Shown here one piece after another: positions 17,077 to 26,436 of a DNA stretch of 64,000 bases. The position numbers and the translations under genes were made by a program. Positions within the stretch are counted from its first letter, which is position 1, and each line of letters starts with the position of its first letter. Under the pieces are notes generated by a model that worked only from the letters and a program-made list of their open reading frames with translations, was not told the DNA's origin and made no database searches. Source of the stretch: Neobacillus sp. Marseille-Q6967 (GTDB lineage Bacteria; Bacillota; Bacilli; Bacillales; Cytobacillaceae); assembly GCF_946151075.1 (NCBI RefSeq), contig NZ_CAMGZB010000001.1:1340001-1404000 (forward strand), in the 5' to 3' direction.

Positions 17077-18456
17077 ATGAAACTAGTATTATTATCAGGT
17101 GGTTCCGGAACAAGACTTTGGCCATTGTCAAATGATGCAAGATCAAAACAATTTTTAAAGGTTTTACCTAACAACGAAAACGAAATACAGTCAATGGTTC
17201 AAAGAGTTTGGGGCCAATTAGATAAATTAGGTTTAACACAATCAGCTGTTATAGCAACAAGTAAGACACAAGTAGAAATGATTCAAAGTCAAATTGGAAA
17301 AGATGTATCCATTATTGTGGAACCGGAGAGAAGAGATACCTTTCCTGCAATAGCTTTAGCTGCATCTTATTTATATTCACAAGAAAATACGGCACGAGAT
17401 GAAGTTGTTGGTGTTTTACCAGTTGATCCGTTTGTAGAAGATAAATTTTTTGCAAGATTAATAGATTTAGCGGATGTTTTAAAATCTTCTAATGCAGAAT
17501 TGGCATTAATGGGAGTACAACCAACATTCCCATCTGAAAAGTATGGATACATTGTTCCCGATGTAGAGGGGTCTTCTGCAGATATGGTAAAGGTAAGCCA
17601 CTTTAAAGAGAAACCAAAAACAGAAGAGGCAAAATTGTTATTAGAGCAGCAAGCATTATGGAACTGTGGTGTATTTGCTTTTAAATTAGATAAAGTTATT
17701 TCAATATTAGAGGAAAAAGGCCTGCCAACAAATTATGAGGAACTTTCTTCAAATTACTCTCTATTGCCTAAAATCAGCTTTGATTATGAAGTAGTAGAGA
17801 AAACAAAAGAAATTGTGGCCATTCCTTATGATGGCGGATGGAAAGACCTAGGGACATGGAATACCTTAACAGAAGAGATGGGTACAAATATTTTAGGAAA
17901 AGCTAATGCAAGTCACGATTCAAAAAATACCCATATTATAAATGAATTAGATATTCCAGTTTCTGTACTTGGTTTATCCAATATTATTGTGGCTGCTAGT
18001 CCGGATGGTATTCTAGTAACGGACAAGGATGCAAGCCCTCGTGTGAAAGAATTAGTTGGAAATCTAGATCAACGTCCAATGTATGAGGAGAGACGTTGGG
18101 GTTGGTACCGAGTTCTTGAGCATACGAAATATGATGATCAGACAGAAGTTTTAACGAAGCGTATCAATATTTCTGCAGGCAAGAATCTGAGCTACCAATT
18201 TCATAATCATCGCCGGGAAGTATGGACAATTGTAAAAGGCGAGGGAGTTCTTCTTTTAAACGGTGAATTCCGTGTCATTAGGCCCGGAGATGTAGTAGAG
18301 ATCCCTGTAGGAGTAAATCATGCGGTTAAGGCTGTTACAGACTTGGAGTTTATTGAAGTACAGACAGGAAGACAATTAGTTGAGGAAGACAATCATCGTT
18401 TACTCCTAACTTGGGAGGAAATTGAGCAAGAGGCATATGCATTAAGCATTAAGTAG
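17077..18456 (+). CDS. manC: Mannose-1-phosphate guanylyltransferase with C-terminal isomerase-like cupin
   Basis: The 459-residue protein has the sugar nucleotidyltransferase signature LSGGSGTRLWPLSNDARSKQ at the N-terminus, then a C-terminal cupin (HNHRREVWTIVKGEG near residue 375) like type II mannose-6-phosphate isomerase. It makes GDP-mannose, and the cupin may supply mannose 6-phosphate. I chose ATG 17077 because GAGGAGGAAT precedes it; the frame is open further upstream into ugd but without family sequence. Together with PgcA it supplies mannose donors to the GT4 enzymes. Confidence 0.9.
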   Translation: MKLVLLSGGSGTRLWPLSNDARSKQFLKVLPNNENEIQSMVQRVWGQLDKLGLTQSAVIATSKTQVEMIQSQIGKDVSIIVEPERRDTFPAIALAASYLYSQENTARDEVVGVLPVDPFVEDKFFARLIDLADVLKSSNAELALMGVQPTFPSEKYGYIVPDVEGSSADMVKVSHFKEKPKTEEAKLLLEQQALWNCGVFAFKLDKVISILEEKGLPTNYEELSSNYSLLPKISFDYEVVEKTKEIVAIPYDGGWKDLGTWNTLTEEMGTNILGKANASHDSKNTHIINELDIPVSVLGLSNIIVAASPDGILVTDKDASPRVKELVGNLDQRPMYEERRWGWYRVLEHTKYDDQTEVLTKRINISAGKNLSYQFHNHRREVWTIVKGEGVLLLNGEFRVIRPGDVVEIPVGVNHAVKAVTDLEFIEVQTGRQLVEEDNHRLLLTWEEIEQEAYALSIK

Positions 18457-18513
18457 ATAGGCGGATAGCATATCCGTGTTTAAACTATAGTATGTAAAAC
18501 ATGAGGTGAAAGA

Positions 18514-19542
18514 ATGGCAAGGATAAAGATTCTTGTAACAGGTGGAGCAGGTTTCATTGGGGGGAACTTTGTTCAATATATGGTGAATAAATATCCACAA
18601 TATGATATTTATAACCTTGATTTATTAACTTATGCCGGTGACTTAACCAAACATCGTGATATTGAAAATAATGATAACTACCACTTTGTTAAGGTAGACA
18701 TTGCGAATCGTGAACAAATTATCACTCTTTTTGAAAAAGTAAAGTTTGACTATGTTGCTCACTTCGCCGCGGAGAGCCACGTGGATCGTTCAATTACAGA
18801 TCCAGAAATCTTTGTTCGTACCAATGTTTTAGGTACACAAGTACTACTGGATGCGGCTAGAAAGGTTGGGGTTAAAAAGTTTGTTCATGTCTCAACAGAT
18901 GAAGTTTATGGTGAACTAGATTTTGATCCAACCACATTTTTTACTGAAGAAACACCTTTACAACCAAATAGCCCTTATAGTGCAAGTAAGGCATCATCCG
19001 ATTTATTGGTACGTGCTTATCATGAGACATATGGTCTACCTATTAATATAACTCGATGCTCTAATAATTATGGACCATTCCATTTTCCAGAGAAGTTAAT
19101 TCCCTTAACAATTTCCCGAATCTTAAATGATGAAAAGGTACCTGTATATGGAGATGGCAAAAACATTCGTGATTGGCTTCATGTTCTTGATCATTGTGCA
19201 GCTATTGATTTAGTATTGCATGAAGGGATCAGTGGGGAAGTATATAATGTAGGCGGTCATAATGAGCGGACGAATTTAGAAGTTGTTAAAACAATTATTA
19301 ACACTTTAGGTAAATCGGAAGACTTGATTGAGTTTGTAACGGATCGTTTAGGCCATGATAAACGTTATGCGATAGATCCAACAAAATTGGAGAAGTTAGG
19401 CTGGAAGCCTACTTTTACTTTTGAAACAGGAATTGCCCAAACCATTTCATGGTACCTCGATAATAAATGGTGGTGGGAACAAATTATTAGTGGGGAATAT
19501 CAGCAATACTTTAAAAAGCAATATTCAATAATTGCTGACTAA
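18514..19542 (+). CDS. rfbB: dTDP-glucose 4,6-dehydratase
   Basis: The 342-residue enzyme is an extended short-chain dehydrogenase with TGGAGFIGGNFVQYM, HFAAESHVDRSI, STDEVYGEL and the catalytic YSASKASSD. It converts dTDP-glucose to the 4-keto-6-deoxy sugar. Close RmlB character argues for the dTDP substrate. RmlA, RmlC and RmlD are not present in the window, so dTDP-glucose and the later steps must come from elsewhere, or the enzyme accepts another nucleotide sugar. ATG with GAGGTGAAAG upstream; a terminator-like hairpin follows. Confidence 0.88.
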   Translation: MARIKILVTGGAGFIGGNFVQYMVNKYPQYDIYNLDLLTYAGDLTKHRDIENNDNYHFVKVDIANREQIITLFEKVKFDYVAHFAAESHVDRSITDPEIFVRTNVLGTQVLLDAARKVGVKKFVHVSTDEVYGELDFDPTTFFTEETPLQPNSPYSASKASSDLLVRAYHETYGLPINITRCSNNYGPFHFPEKLIPLTISRILNDEKVPVYGDGKNIRDWLHVLDHCAAIDLVLHEGISGEVYNVGGHNERTNLEVVKTIINTLGKSEDLIEFVTDRLGHDKRYAIDPTKLEKLGWKPTFTFETGIAQTISWYLDNKWWWEQIISGEYQQYFKKQYSIIAD

Positions 19543-19549
19543 TTGGTCA

Positions 19550-19589
19550 ATGTCCCGTATTGCAAATTTTGGATACGGGATTGTTTTTT
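19550..19589 (+). terminator. Intrinsic terminator after rfbB
   Basis: ATGTCCCGTAT pairs with ATACGGGATT around a 12-base loop, followed by a T6 tract. pgcA beyond it may be expressed partly by read-through. Confidence 0.65.
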
Positions 19590-19636
19590 ACATAAAATAA
19601 ATTCATAAATCATCTAAGAATAGGAGAGACGCAATA

Positions 19637-21379
19637 TTGAGTTGGGAAAAAACTGTAGAAAAATGGTTATCATTTAGACCATTAGATAAGGAATTACGAG
19701 ATAAATTAGTAGAAATACAAGAAAATAAAAAAATCTTAGAGGATAGTTTTTATAAACACTTAGAGTTTGGTACTGGTGGATTACGAGGTGAATTAGGTCC
19801 TGGGATTAATCGCTTAAATATCTATACGATTCGTAGGGCTGCCGAGGGGCTTGCCCGATATATTGTGGAACAAGGGGAAGAGGTTAAAAAGCGTGGTGTT
19901 GTTATTGCTTACGACTCCCGACATAAGTCACCGGAGTTTGCCTTAGAAGTAGCAAAAACAGTAGGTATGTATGGGATAAAGGCCTATTTATTTGATGAGC
20001 TTCGCCCAACACCAGTATTGTCCTTTGCTGTAAGGTATTTAAATTGTTTTTCAGGAGTTGTTATTACAGCGAGCCATAATCCACCAGAATACAATGGTTT
20101 TAAGGTATATGGTGAAGATGGCGGCCAGATTCCTCCCGAAGCTGCTGATACAATTATTCGTTATATCAATGCCGTAAAAGATGAGTTAACTGTTCAGGTA
20201 ACAGAAGAGAAACAACTATTGTCCAGCAAGTTATTAGCCTATGTAGGCGAGGAGATTGATAATGCATATGTAGATAAATTAAAAACGCTTCAATTAAACC
20301 CAGAATTAGTTGGAAAGGTCGCTAAAGAGTTAAAAATAGTTTATTCTCCGTTACATGGTACTGGTAATAAACCAGTTCGTGCAGGATTGAAGGCATTTGG
20401 CTTTGAAAATGTTACAGTAGTTGAAGAACAAGAACTACCAGATGCAAATTTCTCTACCGTACAATCTCCAAACCCAGAAGAACATGCAGCATTTGAAATG
20501 GCTATCCAATATGGAGAGAAAATCAATGCCGATATTCTAATGGCCACTGATCCTGATGCAGATCGTTTGGGTGTGGCTGTTAAGAATAGTGAAGGTAAGT
20601 ATGTCATCTTAACAGGTAATCAAATGGGAGCATTAATGCTTGAATATTTATTATCACAAAAACAAGCAAGAGGGATATTGCCTAAACATGGTGTAGTAAT
20701 TAAAACAATTGTTACCTCGGAAATTGGTCGAGCAATTGCTGAACACTATAATGTAAAAGCAATGGATACACTAACGGGATTTAAATTCATTGGTGAAAAA
20801 ATCAATGAATTCGAACAAACCGGCCAGTATCATTTTCTGTTTGGATATGAAGAGAGTTATGGCTATTTGCTTGGTGATTTCGTACGTGATAAAGACGCTG
20901 TTCAATCAGCTATTTTTGCCACTGAAGCAGCAGCTTATTATAAAGAAAACGGTATGTCAATGTATGAAGGATTATTAGCTATTTTTGAAAAGTATGGTTA
21001 TTATCAAGAATCCCTTCAATCTATAACACTAAAAGGAAAAGATGGTGCTGAAAAGATTGCTGGTTTGATGGAAACATTTAGAAGGGAAAAATTGAAAGAA
21101 TTGGCAGGACTTGAAGTAGCTGCGATTGAAGATTATTCAACATCCATTCGGATCGAAAACGGTTTTGAAAGTCAAATTAGCTTGCCGCGTTCTAATGTTA
21201 TAAAATATTATTTGGCCGATGGCTCTTGGTTTTGTCTTCGTCCTTCAGGAACAGAACCGAAAGCGAAGTTTTATTTTGGAGTAAAAGACGATTCATTAGT
21301 GAAAAGCCAAGAAAGGTTATTAATGATCCAACAAGCAGTAATGAATTTAGTAAATCGAATACTAGAAGAGATGAAATAA
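19637..21379 (+). CDS. pgcA: Phosphoglucomutase/phosphomannomutase
   Basis: The 580-residue alpha-phosphohexomutase has the phosphoserine loop [11 protein letters not shown] (Ser146), the metal loop DPDADR and the C-terminal phosphate-binding RPSGTEPK. It interconverts glucose 6- and 1-phosphate, and possibly mannose 6- and 1-phosphate, so it feeds GalU and ManC. TTG start at 19637 with AGGAGAG upstream. Length matches the Bacillus PgcA group. It ends locus 1 with a strong terminator. Confidence 0.92.
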   Translation: MSWEKTVEKWLSFRPLDKELRDKLVEIQENKKILEDSFYKHLEFGTGGLRGELGPGINRLNIYTIRRAAEGLARYIVEQGEEVKKRGVVIAYDSRHKSPEFALEVAKTVGMYGIKAYLFDELRPTPVLSFAVRYLNCFSGVVITASHNPPEYNGFKVYGEDGGQIPPEAADTIIRYINAVKDELTVQVTEEKQLLSSKLLAYVGEEIDNAYVDKLKTLQLNPELVGKVAKELKIVYSPLHGTGNKPVRAGLKAFGFENVTVVEEQELPDANFSTVQSPNPEEHAAFEMAIQYGEKINADILMATDPDADRLGVAVKNSEGKYVILTGNQMGALMLEYLLSQKQARGILPKHGVVIKTIVTSEIGRAIAEHYNVKAMDTLTGFKFIGEKINEFEQTGQYHFLFGYEESYGYLLGDFVRDKDAVQSAIFATEAAAYYKENGMSMYEGLLAIFEKYGYYQESLQSITLKGKDGAEKIAGLMETFRREKLKELAGLEVAAIEDYSTSIRIENGFESQISLPRSNVIKYYLADGSWFCLRPSGTEPKAKFYFGVKDDSLVKSQERLLMIQQAVMNLVNRILEEMK

Positions 21380-21416
21380 CGAAAACCCCCTTATCCAGTT
21401 GATAAGGGGGTTTTCG
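21380..21416. terminator. Strong terminator at the end of locus 1
   Basis: A perfect 16-bp stem (CGAAAACCCCCTTATC and complement) with a 5-base loop directly after the pgcA stop. It can serve the convergent acetyltransferase gene as well. Confidence 0.85.
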
Positions 21417-21432
21417 TATCCGGGACTAAGTT

Positions 21433-21999
21433 TTAAACAGTGTAGTTAATATAGGCCTCTGAAGCATTTTTATTTGGTATTATTTGTGCAGGGTTGCCTG
21501 TTACAACTGAATTATCGGGGACATCTCGATTTACTAATGTATTGGGAGCTATTACAACATTATTCCCCACTTTTATATTTCCTACTATTACAGCATTTGG
21601 TCCTATCCAAACGCCATTTCCAATTGTAGGGCACCCCTTATACTTTCCTCTTGGATTATAACCTAATAGCGCTCCTTTTAAGATATTTACATTATCTCCA
21701 ATAATCGCTCTTGGATTAATTGTAATAGCACCTATATGTCCAATATAGAAGCCCTTGCCAATAACCGTTTCCGGAGGAATTTCTAACCCAAACTTGTACT
21801 GATAATGCTGCAGGATTAATTTATATAATCTATAAAGAAGCTTATTTTTAGATTTAAAATAATTACATTTTCTAAAAATATATAAATACTTAAAACCTGG
21901 ATTTTTAATAAGGTTAATTAACTTTGCTTTTCTACCTTTACCGCCATAAATTCTATAAAGATCAGCGTTAATGAGTTCTTTTAAATCATTTTTGTCCAT
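21433..21999 (-). CDS. Hexapeptide-repeat O-acetyltransferase
   Basis: The 188-residue protein has a helical N-terminus and a left-handed beta-helix of hexapeptide repeats from about residue 80 ([19 protein letters not shown], then [15 protein letters not shown]). It belongs to the CysE/LacA-type acetyl-CoA transferases. Next to a polymerase gene in a polysaccharide region, the likely role is O-acetylation of the polymer or its precursor rather than serine acetylation (inference). ATG 21999 is chosen with AGAGGAGA upstream. It follows the wzy-like gene by 36 bp and is probably co-transcribed with it. Confidence 0.82.
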   Translation of the reverse strand: MDKNDLKELINADLYRIYGGKGRKAKLINLIKNPGFKYLYIFRKCNYFKSKNKLLYRLYKLILQHYQYKFGLEIPPETVIGKGFYIGHIGAITINPRAIIGDNVNILKGALLGYNPRGKYKGCPTIGNGVWIGPNAVIVGNIKVGNNVVIAPNTLVNRDVPDNSVVTGNPAQIIPNKNASEAYINYTV

Positions 22000-22035
22000 A
22001 CAATTCTCCTCTAGAAATTTCACACTAGTATAAAA

Positions 22036-23334
22036 TCATGCCTTCCCCTTATTACTAAACGTAATAAGCAATGTTAAAAGAGAAAATGCCCAGAATGTGG
22101 TTACTGTTCCCCATCCTATTCCTTCGAAGAAAAAGAAATCAATCGATATAAAAATAAAACATAAAGCAGCTAATTCCGATAACCAATATTTCTTAGTAAA
22201 AAATAATCTATAAATACTAATCAATAGAAATACCACATAGGTGAGGATAGAAATCATCCCCAATTCAAAGAAGAAGGTAAGATACATGTTATCTGTTGTG
22301 GTAAAGTTTTCTATAACAACCATATTAAATAACATAAAATCCCCAACTGATCCTAATCCATTTCCAAAAACAAGTTGGAACACACCACTCGAAAACATAT
22401 GGTTAATGATAAGATCAAATGTTCCTAAGCGTTGTAATGTGGAAATATCTGTTGAGTTTTTGCTTAATGAATCCCCAAATCTAGTTATGATATCGGTTAA
22501 TATTTGTTCAAAATTAAAGATCAAAAATCCTAATATAATTAGGATAAATATTGAAATGAAATAATATCGGAAGATTTTTTTTATGGTAAGTTCTACTTTA
22601 TAATTCATTATTTTTGTTACTTTGAAATTCCTTATTCCATAAAGAACTAACACAATGACTAGTGTAATCCATGCACTCCTCGATTGTGTAGCAAATAAAT
22701 TTACTAACGCAATGAGTTGTAGTATATACTTAATATACTTGTACTTGCTATTGATCACATAAATATTACAAATAAATAAAACGGAAAAGAATAACGCACT
22801 AATGATTGGATGTCCAAATACTGATATTACCCTAAATGCATCTGTGCCATATGCCCAATATTGGTATGAATCAATTTTTTCAGTGAAAAACCTCACTAAA
22901 AGTGGTCTGTGAAAAATAACTTGATATAAGTTAATGACTGAGAGAACATTCATTAAAAACGCAAATTGAAAAAAGAATTGTTCCCCATATTTATTGCCGT
23001 ATTTATAATACTGAACTAGTCCATAGATTAAAATAACATATATAGGTGAATAATTTTTTACCAATACCTTAAGTTCATTTAAAGAAATAGAACTTAGGAA
23101 GAGCAACAAAAATAAGACAATACATGTACCCATTAATAATTTATTCACTCTAATATTTTCTTTAAATTTCTTATTATTTTGGAATAAATCCCAAAATAAA
23201 AGACCCAAAATAATTACATACAATATATAATGAAATATCTCCCCATAAATATAAGTACTCATTATAAAGGATATAAATAAAATAACTATTATATTGATTT
23301 TAGGTAAATTTAATTCTGAATTTACTGTATTCAT
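22036..23334 (-). CDS. Wzy/O-antigen ligase-like polysaccharide polymerase
   Basis: The 432-residue protein has about 11 membrane segments and a large loop in the C-terminal half containing FGNGLGSVGDFM and TTDNMYLTFFFELG, as in Wzy/WaaL-type enzymes. It probably polymerises flipped repeat units outside the membrane and would complete the Wzx/Wzy set of locus 1. It is on the strand opposite to locus 1. The ATG has AGGAGTAAATA upstream. Assignment between polymerase and ligase cannot be made from sequence; no lipid A acceptor exists in this cell type, so polymerase is preferred. Confidence 0.82.
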   Translation of the reverse strand: MNTVNSELNLPKINIIVILFISFIMSTYIYGEIFHYILYVIILGLLFWDLFQNNKKFKENIRVNKLLMGTCIVLFLLLFLSSISLNELKVLVKNYSPIYVILIYGLVQYYKYGNKYGEQFFFQFAFLMNVLSVINLYQVIFHRPLLVRFFTEKIDSYQYWAYGTDAFRVISVFGHPIISALFFSVLFICNIYVINSKYKYIKYILQLIALVNLFATQSRSAWITLVIVLVLYGIRNFKVTKIMNYKVELTIKKIFRYYFISIFILIILGFLIFNFEQILTDIITRFGDSLSKNSTDISTLQRLGTFDLIINHMFSSGVFQLVFGNGLGSVGDFMLFNMVVIENFTTTDNMYLTFFFELGMISILTYVVFLLISIYRLFFTKKYWLSELAALCFIFISIDFFFFEGIGWGTVTTFWAFSLLTLLITFSNKGKA

Positions 23335-23556
23335 TATTTACTCCTTATTCTATTTTCCAATAGTAAAATGGAATCACAATTACGATAATAACATATATTT
23401 CTTACCTTTTGGTCAATTTTTTAGAACCAATTACATCCTTTATTTGTCAACAGCACCAGTTAGAACAATTATTAAATGTATAGAAATATTTCTATATATG
23501 AAGTATACTTAATTTTTCTATGAATTAAGTACTGACAGCAGGGGTTGAGGGGTAAA

Positions 23557-24870
23557 TTGAAAGATTTAAGAATACTATTAGGTAGTATAATTGCAATTAC
23601 TTTGCTTGTAATTGGATTTATAATTGGTGTTAAAAAAGATTCTAAAACATCTGAAACTAATTCGACTATCATAGAAGAAAATGAAATAGAGAAGTATAAT
23701 TTGTTTAAGACGACACTCCCGAATAATATGGGTGTTAATATACACTTTACTGGTAATCCTTTAGATATTGATATGATAAGCGATGCTGGCTTTAAAATTG
23801 TACGGATGGACCTCTTTTGGAATAGCGTAGAAAAAGCTAGGGGTAAATATGATTTTAAGAGTTCAGGGTATGATTTATTAACGAATGCATTAGTAGAGGA
23901 AGGTATCCGTCCATATTACATACTGAACTACAGTAATTCAATTTACGAAGAAAAAAGGTCTATTGTAACGAAAAAAGGACAAGATGCATTTGTAAAATAT
24001 GCGGGAAAAGCAGCAGACAGATATAAAAACAAAGGAATCATTTGGGAAATATGGAATGAACCGAATCTTCCTCGTTATTGGGAAACAAGGCCTAATTTTG
24101 ATGAATATTCCTCATTAGTAAAAAGGGTATCTAAAGAAATAAAAGAAAAAGATCCAAGTGGTATTGTTGTAGCACCAGCACTTTCGGGAATGAATACTGA
24201 TAGTTTAAAATGGCTAGAGGAGATTATTAAAAGAGGAATATTAGACTATATTGATGCAATTTCTGTTCATCCTTACCGTGGAAGTAACCCAGAAACAGTT
24301 GCAAATGACTACCAATCTCTAAGAGTTCTAATAAATAAATATAGTAAAAAAGAAATTCCCATTATATCAGGTGAATGGGGATATTCAACAGCGAAAGGCT
24401 GGTTCGGTGAATCCTTAAGTGAGCATCAACAAGCGGAATATCTTGTTAGGATGTTTATGGTTAATACCTTATATGATATCCCTATAAGTATTTGGTATGA
24501 TTGGAAAAACGATGGCACGGAACCTAATAATGGTGAGCATAACTTTGGCATAAGACAAAACAACGTCAAGATACCAAAGGATGCCTACTTGGCAATGAAT
24601 AATTTAACCAATATTTTGTCAGGACATACATTAATCAAGAGGGTTGATGTTGGAGACCCAAATGATTATGTCCTAGAATATGTTAATGGGGAAGGAATTA
24701 CAGTAATTGTTTTCTGGACAACAGGAAATAGTCAAAGAATTACATTACCCGATAAAAATTATAAAGGTAAACTCATATCAATGTATGGAAAAAATATTGG
24801 TGAGATGAATAATAAAAACAGCGAAATAATTGAAATTACTAGTAGTCCCAAGTATCTAATCGTTGAGTAA
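23557..24870 (+). CDS. Membrane-anchored clan GH-A glycoside hydrolase, GH39/PslG-like
   Basis: The 437-residue protein has an N-terminal signal anchor (about 8-28) and a TIM-barrel with the acid/base motif IWEIWNEPN and the nucleophile region PIISGEWGY. This pair is typical of clan A hydrolases such as GH39 and GH5. A hydrolase of this type in polysaccharide loci (PslG is the known example) trims or releases the polymer. I prefer TTG 23557 with GAGGGG upstream; TTG 23545 is also possible. It is monocistronic with a good terminator. Confidence 0.8.
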   Translation: MKDLRILLGSIIAITLLVIGFIIGVKKDSKTSETNSTIIEENEIEKYNLFKTTLPNNMGVNIHFTGNPLDIDMISDAGFKIVRMDLFWNSVEKARGKYDFKSSGYDLLTNALVEEGIRPYYILNYSNSIYEEKRSIVTKKGQDAFVKYAGKAADRYKNKGIIWEIWNEPNLPRYWETRPNFDEYSSLVKRVSKEIKEKDPSGIVVAPALSGMNTDSLKWLEEIIKRGILDYIDAISVHPYRGSNPETVANDYQSLRVLINKYSKKEIPIISGEWGYSTAKGWFGESLSEHQQAEYLVRMFMVNTLYDIPISIWYDWKNDGTEPNNGEHNFGIRQNNVKIPKDAYLAMNNLTNILSGHTLIKRVDVGDPNDYVLEYVNGEGITVIVFWTTGNSQRITLPDKNYKGKLISMYGKNIGEMNNKNSEIIEITSSPKYLIVE

Positions 24871-24896
24871 AAAATATAATCAGCCCGAGTATAGAT

Positions 24897-24928
24897 AAAA
24901 AATCCGATGTTAGTTCATCGGATTTTTT
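24897..24928 (+). terminator. Intrinsic terminator after the glycoside hydrolase
   Basis: AAAAAATCCGATG pairs perfectly with CATCGGATTTTTT around a 6-base loop. Confidence 0.85.
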
Positions 24929-24984
24929 GTCTATACAATTATTTCATATTCATATGTAATCTATTTCTATTCACCTAGGTATAA

Positions 24985-25098
24985 TTAATTTATAAAATTG
25001 ATGATAAGTTTTAACCACCCAATAAACGCAATCCATAAAGGAATGCTAATTGAAGTACCCCATAAAAAACCTAAATTGAAATTCCCTTGTTCACTCAT
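24985..25098 (-). CDS. 37-residue single-pass membrane peptide (paralogue of 48468)
   Basis: ATG 25098 with GGGAG nine bases upstream opens a 37-codon frame. The product has a short polar N-terminus and one membrane segment with the core LWGTSISIPLWIAFIGW. A second peptide with the same core (GTSxSIPLWI, then GWxK) is at 48468. Conservation between two unlinked copies shows this is a real gene. I do not recognise a family name. The role is unknown; small single-pass peptides of this kind often associate with a membrane complex. Confidence 0.6.
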   Translation of the reverse strand: MSEQGNFNLGFLWGTSISIPLWIAFIGWLKLIINFIN

Positions 25099-25328
25099 GG
25101 ATTTTCACTCCCAACTTAGTGTTAGAGTCTTTTTAATACTGTTTAATACACTATAATTGAAACCGTTTACAAATACAATGGTATTAAATTACCATTAGCA
25201 ACTTGCTAATGAAAAGATAATTTATAATATTGATTAATGTAGCATAAAAGGAGGAAAAAAGAACAAGATACCTGTCATATTGGTAACTAAAGATTTCGAC
25301 ACTCTTTTCGAGGCAGTGCCTAAACATA

Positions 25329-25363
25329 AAACAACTGATCAGACATTATCCAATCAGTTGTTT
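25329..25363 (-). terminator. Terminator of the LCP gene at 25366
   Basis: AACAACTGAT pairs with ATCAGTTGTT around a 13-base loop, with T4 on the minus-strand side. It begins 3 bp after the stop. Confidence 0.7.
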
Positions 25364-25365
25364 CT

Positions 25366-26295
25366 TTATTGCAATTCTAATTGAGCTTTTAGTTCGCTTT
25401 GTACACGTTGCTTTTCTTCTGCAGAAACAATTCCATAATAGACACCATTAATTTTTGTTCCCTGGGACTTGATTTCCATTTGTTGAATGTTATTTCCTGC
25501 AGTTTTGTAATTACTTTGAATATCAATCATCTGATCGAAGGTTAAATTCGTTTTTACATTGTTTCCTAGTGCAGTGAAAATGTTTGAGAAATTCGTTAAG
25601 CTTGATAAGCTTGCGCCTTCTTTAATGACGGCTTGGATGATCTGACGTTGTCTCAATTGACGGCCGAAGTCTCCTCTTGGATCCTCATATCTCATGCGTG
25701 AGTATTTTAGAGCTTTTTCTCCGTTTAATTGTAGCTCACCTTTTGTAAAGTGAACTCCTTCATAGGTAAAATCAAGATCGTTATTAACGGTTACACCACC
25801 AACAGCGTTTACAATGTCTTTAAAACCTTCCATATTAATTTGTACATAATAATCAATTGGAATATCGAGGAAGTTCTCAACTGTATCCATTGACATGGCT
25901 ACTCCACCGAAGGCATATGCATGATTAATCTTATCTTCAATCCCTTTTCCGATAATTTCAGTGCGAGTATCACGTGGTATGCTTAACATTTTTACCGAAT
26001 TGTTGTTAGGATTTACGGTTAAAACGATGATAGAATCCGAACGGCCGCGGTCACCTTGGCGTTCATCGACACCTAACATTAGAACGGAAAATGGTTCTTT
26101 CTTTTCCAATGCAACCGGTTCAGGGCGCTTTTCAGATTGCTTTCTCTCAACCGGCTGGTGCATCGTATCAACAGCATTGGTTAGAGATTTATATACAGTG
26201 AAACCATAAACTCCAACGGCCACTAATAATAACAATAGAACAATTCCAGTGACTTTAAGCCACGTCCTTTTCTTTTTCTTCTTTTGAGATCTCAT
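25366..26295 (-). CDS. LytR-CpsA-Psr family glycopolymer-peptidoglycan ligase
   Basis: The 309-residue protein has a basic N-terminus, one membrane anchor (about 14-35), and an extracellular LCP domain with FSVLMLGVDERQGDRGRSDS, LSIPRDTRTEI and YYVQINMEGF. The Asp and Arg residues in these motifs bind the polyprenyl pyrophosphate. LCP enzymes attach teichoic acids or capsules to peptidoglycan. Next to two polysaccharide loci it probably anchors one of their polymers. ATG 26295 with GGAGGAC upstream. A second LCP gene follows upstream on the same strand, separated by a terminator. Confidence 0.9.
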   Translation of the reverse strand: MRSQKKKKKRTWLKVTGIVLLLLLVAVGVYGFTVYKSLTNAVDTMHQPVERKQSEKRPEPVALEKKEPFSVLMLGVDERQGDRGRSDSIIVLTVNPNNNSVKMLSIPRDTRTEIIGKGIEDKINHAYAFGGVAMSMDTVENFLDIPIDYYVQINMEGFKDIVNAVGGVTVNNDLDFTYEGVHFTKGELQLNGEKALKYSRMRYEDPRGDFGRQLRQRQIIQAVIKEGASLSSLTNFSNIFTALGNNVKTNLTFDQMIDIQSNYKTAGNNIQQMEIKSQGTKINGVYYGIVSAEEKQRVQSELKAQLELQ

Positions 26296-26405
26296 TGGTA
26301 ATGTCCTCCAAAAATATACAAAATTCTACATCTAGATTATAGAATATCAAAAAAAATAGAAAGTAGATAGAATTAAATTATGGTATTAGTCAATTAAAAG
26401 AAAAA

Positions 26406-26426
26406 GCCCTATGAAATTCATAGGGC
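26406..26426 (-). terminator. Terminator between the two LCP genes
   Basis: GCCCTATGAA and TTCATAGGGC form a near-continuous palindrome, with T5 following on the minus strand. Confidence 0.75.
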
Positions 26427-26436
26427 AAAAGTAAAA

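Noticed and set aside
23502..23533. Inverted repeat AGTATACTTAAT / ATTAAGTACT before the glycoside hydrolase
   Set aside because: It could be an operator, but pairing is imperfect and no related copy was found, so I do not list it as a feature.
25240..25320. AAAGGAGGA followed by an open frame (NKIPVILVTKDFDTLFEAV)
   Set aside because: There is a good ribosome binding site but no start codon in range, so I do not call a gene; it may be a relic.
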